Below the pieces are notes generated by a model. That model worked only from the letters and a program-made list of their open reading frames with translations, ran no database searches and was not told the origin of the DNA. A stretch of DNA of 64,000 bases from positions 1,364,001-1,428,000 of the forward strand of contig JBBPFI010000003.1 in the NCBI GenBank assembly GCA_037974965.1, given 5' to 3'. Positions within the stretch are counted from its first letter, which is position 1; every line of letters begins with the position of its first letter. Shown piece by piece: positions 58,814 to 64,000 of this stretch. The stretch is from Dacryopinax spathularia (Eukaryota; Basidiomycota; Dacrymycetes; Dacrymycetales; Dacrymycetaceae). A program made the position numbers and the translations under genes.

Positions 58814-59499
58814 ATGGATAGGATCAAGGAGGTGCGTTGTTGTTCTTTCGCCTGGGTGTACGCGTGCCGATGTTGATGGGCCACGCGTCGCGCAGAGGCT
58901 CACCCAACTTCGCGCCGAGGCAGACGCAGCGATCGAGCGCGCCGAAGTGGCCGAAAAGAAGAACAAAGACCTCGAGCAGACCTTGCTGCAGAAGGACCAC
59001 GAGATCGCCTCGCTTCAGCATCAGCTCGGGCTCGCCCAGGGGCAGCTTGATGAGGCCGAGGCGAAGCTGAAGGAGACGAAGGGCGCTGCGGACGAGGGAG
59101 AGGTGAACAGGAAGACGAACGAGAGCTTGACGCGTAAGGTGCAATTGCTCGAGGAGGAGCTCGATACCGCCGAGAAGAACATGAAGGAGACCGTGGAGAA
59201 GTGCGTTCCGCTTTCTTCAACATCTCGCATCCACCCTGTACTGATGCGTTATGGGCAGGCTGAGGCAGGTCGACGTCAAGGCAGAGCACTACGAGCGCCA
59301 AGTCGCGCACGCAGAGCAAGAGCGAGACACCTGGGAGCAGAAGTACGAGGTGCGCACCCCTTCCACCCTCCTTCCACTTTTCCACTTTCACCGTCTCCTC
59401 GTGTACAACCCGCTAACCCCTCCGCAGGAAATGCTCGCCAAATACCAGCAATCCCAGAAAGAGCTCAACGAGCTCGTCGCGAGCCTCGAGAGCGTCTGA
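58814..59499 (+). CDS. TPM1: tropomyosin
   Basis: Coiled-coil dimer that polymerises along actin cables and the cytokinetic ring. Exons 58814-58831 (only 18 nt, MDRIKE), 58896-59200, 59259-59349 and 59428-59499 give 161 residues, the normal length for fungal tropomyosin (four actin periods). Heptads are continuous: RLTQLRAEADAAIERAEVAE, HEIASLQHQLGLAQGQLDEA, NESLTRKVQLLEEELDTAEK, LRQVDVKAEHYERQVAHAEQ, DTWEQKYEEMLAKYQQSQ, ending ASLESV. The tiny first exon carries the N-terminal overlap region whose acetylation controls actin binding in yeasts. Confidence 0.96.
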
Positions 59500-59934
59500 T
59501 CGCCCTGCCTCGCAGCGACCTCAGCGCTCACATACAGTACACGTCTTTACGATTATCGTTCTTGTCTTGCCTCGCCTCGTTTCCTTTCACCGTGCCTCGC
59601 TCGCTTGCCTTGCTTCCCGCAACCCCTTCATCCTACATACCTCTCCTAAACTCGATATGGCTCTCGATGACGTTTCCCGGATGTAGATATTCAAGTGAAA
59701 ATCAAGAGGTTGCTATCTATCCTGCTTGTCCGTCTTCGGATGACAGTGAGCCGCGCCCGGAAATCAGAGCCGCGCTCTCTTCCTTGCAATGGGGAGGGAG
59801 GGCCAACATATCAGTCGATATCAGTTCAGTTCGGTATTATTTGCTATAAGTACAACACTGCCGCTCATTATCACCACGACCACGACCACTACCCTCCACT
59901 GACTGGGTCAATACAACAGAAACGGCAAATGTCA
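59500..59934. other. convergent intergenic, tropomyosin and transporter
   Basis: 435 bp with both 3' flanks. Nothing else seen. Confidence 0.45.
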
Positions 59935-61880
59935 CTACACAGTCTCCTTCATAACAGGCGGCGTCGTCTGTCCGCCAGGCTTATGATCCCCAAAAGAGTG
60001 AGCGATCACCTCCCCATCCGTAGCCTGGATATTCTGCTTCACCATCTGGTTCCTATATTTGGCGGAAGTGATCGGCCAGCTGTGCTGGATAAGGATGTCA
60101 ACTTGTTCCAGGGATAGTCCTTTTGTCTATACGCATTCGTCAGCGTACGAATAGCTAGAAAAGGTGGGGAAGGGCGACTGACCTCAGGTACGAAGAAGAA
60201 GGCGAATAGAAGCGCTGCGGTGCAGGTCGAGCCCCAGATGAAGAACACTTTCGGCCCTAGGCCCGCATCGCCAGGCGCAGTATCGACCAAATACGGCGTG
60301 GCATACCCGATCCCGAAGTTCCAGAGCCAATTACTAGCGACGCTCACGGCGACACCCTTCGCCCTAACGTTCAAGGGGAAGATCTCGCCCACTACGACCC
60401 AGGCGATCGGCCCCCAGGTGGAGGCGAACCCGGCGATGTAGATGCATACTAGGGCGACAAGCGCTTTTTGCCCAGCTTGGTTCGAGACGGAGATCGTTAC
60501 GCCGATGATGGCGATCAGGTATTCGCAGACGAGCATGAGCGCTGCGCCGCCAATAAGGAGCGTGCGTCGGCCGAGGCCGTCGACGGCCAGCATGCCGGGG
60601 ATCGTCATGCTGCGCGTGGCATGTTAGTCAGCGGAAGGTTGGCAGACCTGGGGAAAAGGCTTACAAGACGTTGACAATGTTGGTCGCCACGGAGATCAGG
60701 AAAGGGTTTGGAATACCCGAGTTCTGGAAGAACGTCGTCCCGTAATAGAAAATAAAGTTGATCCCTGCAATCATTTAGCCTCCCATCCGCCAAATCCAGT
60801 AAACCTAGCCGTACCTGTAAGCTGTTGCCAACTAAGCAGATTGTCAGCACGAGCACAACCGACTGATTGAACATGATAGACTCACGCTTGGAGCCATGTG
60901 CCCACGATTGTACGGAAGAGGATTCTCGATCTGCCCCATGAGAGGAGCGCGAGCCAGCTCGTTCCTGCCATTTGTTGCTCGGCAATCCAGTTGGCGCGAA
61001 TCTCGGCCATTTCTTGCTGGACCAACGGGTCCTCGGGTGGCACGGAAAGAAGGAATCCTAGTGCTTTGGCCGCTTTGTCGTCCAGCCCCTTCCTGACCAA
61101 GTGCCGAGGAGATTCAGGGAGGAAGATCATCCCCGTGCAAAGGATGAACGCCCAGATGAATTGGATGGCAATTGGGATTCGGTAGGAAGAGTGATCAGGC
61201 CGGTCTTGTGTTGCATTGTTGATCACAGATGCCAGAAGGAGGCCAATGGTGATGAACCATTGGTAGCACGAGACGACAGCGCCGCGGATCCATTTCGGAG
61301 CAGTTTCGGATTGGTAGAGAGGGATCATTGTTGAGACAAGGCCAACGCCGAGGCCAGCAACGACACGGCCGACAATGAAGACTGGATCTTGTTCAGCTTC
61401 TCATAACAGGTAATTACATTGGAGGAACTTACGAGCCCAAAGACCCTCTCGGGAGCCGGTCTGCATGGCCACACCAACGGAAAAGACAAGGCAAGCAACC
61501 ATCAAACCCGGACGCCGGCCGATCCAGTCCGCCAGCGGTGCACCAAACAGAGCACCAAAGAACGTGCCGGCCGAAAGGATAGAAACGACAAGAGACTCGT
61601 TAGAGGTAGAGATTGCGCAGGGGGCTGGTCCGTCCGGGGTTGGGTAGCCGAACGTGCAAAGCCAGTCCTGCACCCGCGATTAGCCCTCCGAGTCAGGATT
61701 TGAGGTGGTTTGAGAGGAGCTCACATTCATGACTTTTACACCGCTGATCGTGCCTGTGTCGTAGCCATAGAGGATACCACCGAAGGCCGCGAAGGCGACA
61801 ATTATGATGCCGAATATTGGGTTTTTGGGTGTGTCGTGTGAGCCGACACCCTCGCCGGTAGCTACTGCTCCTCCGGCCAT
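59935..61880 (-). CDS. MFS sugar transporter (hexose/quinate permease group)
   Basis: Twelve-helix plasma-membrane symporter of the sugar-porter family. Exons 61725-61880, 61433-61667, 60886-61381, 60815-60831, 60665-60764, 60183-60609, 59935-60126 give 540 residues. Signatures: AFGGILYGYDTGTISGV, ADWIGRRPGLM, GRVVAGLGVGLVSTMIPLYQ, YQSETAPKWIRGAVVSCYQW, FLPESPRHLVRKG, WQQLTGINFIFYYGTTFFQN, LGRRTLLIGG, and VPETKGLSLEQVD. Exon 4 is a 17-nt microexon coding AWQQLT of helix 7. The long loop after helix 1 (DWLCTFGYPTPDG) fits fungal glucose/quinate carriers, but the substrate cannot be assigned. Confidence 0.95.
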
Positions 61881-63457
61881 CTTCTGTTGAGTTGCACTGG
61901 GAGGCAGGAGAGAGCAAGGGGGTTTGAGGTTGTTGAGGAGGAGAGCTTGTTGCGGAGGGGAAACTGGGGAAGAGCGTGAAGTAGGGAGGAACGTAGGGGG
62001 ATTAAGCAGAGCAGAATAGACTGCGTGCGGGGTTTATTTATACGTCTTGCAGGCAGCGTATTCGTTTAAATGGCATCTTCGAGTGAGACCGAGGCTTATA
62101 CGCCCATTGAGGGGGGAAGGGGTGAATGACGCGGTTCTTCCAGGAAGGGCAAGCGGCGGGGGATGCCGGAATAACTCATGCTGGCCGGACAGGGATGTGC
62201 GTCACTTGCCGGACCTTGCGGGGATGAATACAGAGCCGGTCGGGCCATACATCCCATGTCAGCTTACGGCGCATAGAACTAGCTGAAGAGGAGGACCGGC
62301 ACTCATTTGCGATATGGGCGAGTAATGCGGTGCACCAGAACAGTGGGAATCTCGCGACTCGCGGCGACGGTCCCTCGCGGGAGATCGAGATTGCTGAAAG
62401 AACGGCCCTGAGAACGCAGGACCACCGACGCCTTCCTTCGCTTTCTGCGCTCCTCTGCTCCCTGAGACCGGCCCTCCGCGGCTCGGACGGTCGGCATTCG
62501 GGTGATTACGCATATGGGCGCTTCGGCTGAGCAGATTGCGCGCCGGTGCGATAGTCGAGATAGTCCTCAGTAGATGTGCCTGACGCAATAGGTTTTCGCT
62601 GGCAACGAGCGAGAGATCCGCTGGAACTTCGGCTCTTGCCCGGCTTGCTCGAATAGGCAGCAGGATAGCCCATGTAGCAACCTCGACCCGGCCATGCAGA
62701 GATGAACCAGACCCCGAATATCGGCCCACAGAGCGACAGAATCGCACACCAGAAACGGGATGCATGTTCCAGACTAAGCCGGAATTGACGATGCGCGTCA
62801 TCTGCGTCCTTCGGCGCGCCGGAACGCAAGGGCCGGCAGACCAGCAGACCAGGCGTGACAAACCTGCGTCGGCCGGTAAGCTGGCGCGAAGCGAGGGTCA
62901 GCGCGAGAAACGTGTTGCCGTTTGATCAGCTCTTGGTGGTGTTGCTGAAACACCTACCATTGAGCTTGGTTCGTGCGAAGGAGCGGTATGCAAAACGGAT
63001 TATGACCCCCGTCATCACCTGACAACACCTTCAACATCAACCCTAGAAACCGGAGCATCGACCTCTCACCATCCATTCATTCCCCCTTGACATCCTCGAA
63101 GTAAGACCTAGGGGTCGACCAGGAAGGACATTTCCGGCTGGTCATGCCCGCCACACTCCCGCCCGATGGCTGCCCGATACGAGGGGTGGTGATGTAAGCC
63201 GGCAGGCTGGTGGACATGTCGGGCCGTAATGGAGGCCTCCACTGCCGGAGGGCGGTTTCCGGTTACTGAGGAGGCGCCCTTGTTCTAGAGAACATGTCGA
63301 CGAGCGAGTTTTCGTAGTCGGTCGACGGCTAGCTGGGTGAAGAGGCCCCCAAACGCATGGAAGTGGTGCTGAACAACGTGCTGCTGACGTCGGCGCGTAC
63401 CCGATCGAGCGATCGAGTTGATCGACGTGATCAAGGTTGAGCGATAAGCGCGCAAAG
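61881..63457. other. transporter promoter and gene-poor flank
   Basis: About 1.6 kb of GC-rich DNA. Open frames such as 62259-62861 (minus) lack family features and homopolymer-free codon bias, so no gene is called. Confidence 0.4.
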
Positions 63458-63482
63458 TTGAGCGAACGACTCGGATGCCCAC
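63458..63482 (+). repeat. left terminal inverted repeat of the MITE-like element
   Basis: 25 bp; core GAGCGAACGACTC. Pairs with 63931-63955. Confidence 0.75.
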
Positions 63483-63930
63483 ATTTGACGCGAGTAATTG
63501 CTCCGATACCCACGACCCTTAAAGTTGCTCCGATGCCCACGATGAATAAGAACGCTTTTGCACCCATAAGACCCTTACTCGCCAATGAAAAGACTCCAAA
63601 AAGGAGAAAAAAATACTTAACCCTTTATTTACACTTAGTGGTAGCATATTATTGGCATAGGGACGGTTTTGGGTCAAACATGCGCGATTCATTGAGATTC
63701 ATTGAGAGACCAAATTCTCGCTATTTGGGCAACAGTTTAACCTCCCAACTTTTGCCCCTTAACTTAAATGGCCCTATAAATTTGTTTTAATCACAAGGAG
63801 GAGCATACTGGGGGCGAAATTAATTTTTTTAGGGAAAATACAGATTACTTAGATTAATTTACGACGCGCGACGCGTCGTTTGGTGGGCATCGGAGTCTGT
63901 GTGGGCATCCGAGCCCATCCCGCGCGGAAC

Positions 63931-63955
63931 GTGGGCATCGGAGTCGTTCGCTCCG
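63931..63955 (-). repeat. right terminal inverted repeat of the MITE-like element
   Basis: 25 bp; core GAGTCGTTCGCTC on the plus strand. Followed by CAAAG, which also precedes the left repeat. Confidence 0.75.
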
Positions 63956-64000
63956 CAAAGTTCGACGGAGGCGGATTTAGCTCGTTGCGGCGAAGACAGG

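Larger units (their letters stand above)
63458..63955. mobile_element. MITE-like non-autonomous element with terminal inverted repeats
   Basis: 498 bp. The left end TTGAGCGAACGACTCGGATG... (63458-63482) and the right end (63931-63955, reverse-complemented) agree at 22 of 25 positions. The pair is flanked by CAAAG at 63453-63457 and 63956-63960, a possible 5-bp target duplication. The motif CGATGCCCAC recurs three times inside each end in mirror orientation (near 63473, 63501, 63529 and 63883, 63901, 63931), as subterminal transposase-binding repeats do. The middle is AT-rich and codes nothing convincing. Confidence 0.7.

Noticed and set aside
62259-62861. 200-codon minus-strand frame
   Set aside because: Arg/Ser/Pro-rich, no recognisable segment, and open on the other strand too; not called a gene.
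63437-63790. 117-codon frame in the MITE-like element
   Set aside because: It starts in the host flank, crosses the terminal repeat, and looks like no transposase.

Overview
The window is nuclear DNA from a filamentous basidiomycete, most likely Agaricomycotina. Genes are split by many short introns (mostly 46-60 bp) with GTRNGY-type donors. The gene content is fungal: C-24(28) sterol reductase, Kar9, GH71 mutanase, GH125, UPF0662 and a 161-residue tropomyosin. Exon models were built by eye from reading frames and conserved family residues. Nearly all have lengths divisible by three and join in phase. No RNA genes, CRISPR arrays or LTR elements were seen.

Left arm, 1-17.3 kb: GH15 glycosidase (-, 3' end outside the window), a tail-anchored coiled-coil protein (+), COQ3 (-), sorting nexin MVP1 (+), ERG4 (-), ubiquitin-RPS27A (-), a UBP12/USP15-type deubiquitinase (+), cytochrome c heme lyase (-), and a PQ-loop membrane protein (+). 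These are compact housekeeping genes, often in divergent or convergent pairs. A gene-poor stretch follows (17.3-19.3 kb).

Middle, 19.35-31.36 kb: a visibly AT-richer block unlike its surroundings. It holds four genes arranged A(+) B(+) C(-) RepHel(-): a probable TET/JBP-like 2-oxoglutarate/Fe(II) oxygenase, an F-box-like protein, an unrecognised 405-residue protein, and an uninterrupted 2261-codon Helitron Rep-helicase. Both outer genes are preceded by an array of the same motif (about ACGGGCWCTGCCTG), in the same orientation relative to transcription and ending 33 nt before each ATG. The two inner genes carry shorter forms of that core upstream. I read the block as one large Helitron-type mobile unit carrying an oxygenase, or a co-regulated nest of elements. 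It is the best candidate here for something undescribed. Exact termini were not found.

Right arm, 32-62 kb: an NDUFA4/MLRQ-like small protein (+), Kar9 with a GAR domain (+), GH125 mannosidase (+), RFC3 clamp-loader subunit (-), GH71 alpha-1,3-glucanase (+), an AT-hook/zinc-knuckle protein (+), HRQ1 RecQ4-type helicase (-), a short CCZ1-like gene (+), a BCS1-type AAA ATPase (-), a UPF0662 protein (-), tropomyosin (+) and an MFS sugar transporter (-). The last 0.5 kb holds a MITE-like element with 25-bp terminal inverted repeats.

Gene-structure oddities recur: microexons of 8, 9, 10 and 17 nt, several introns ending in AAG rather than CAG/TAG, and one probable GC-AG intron.
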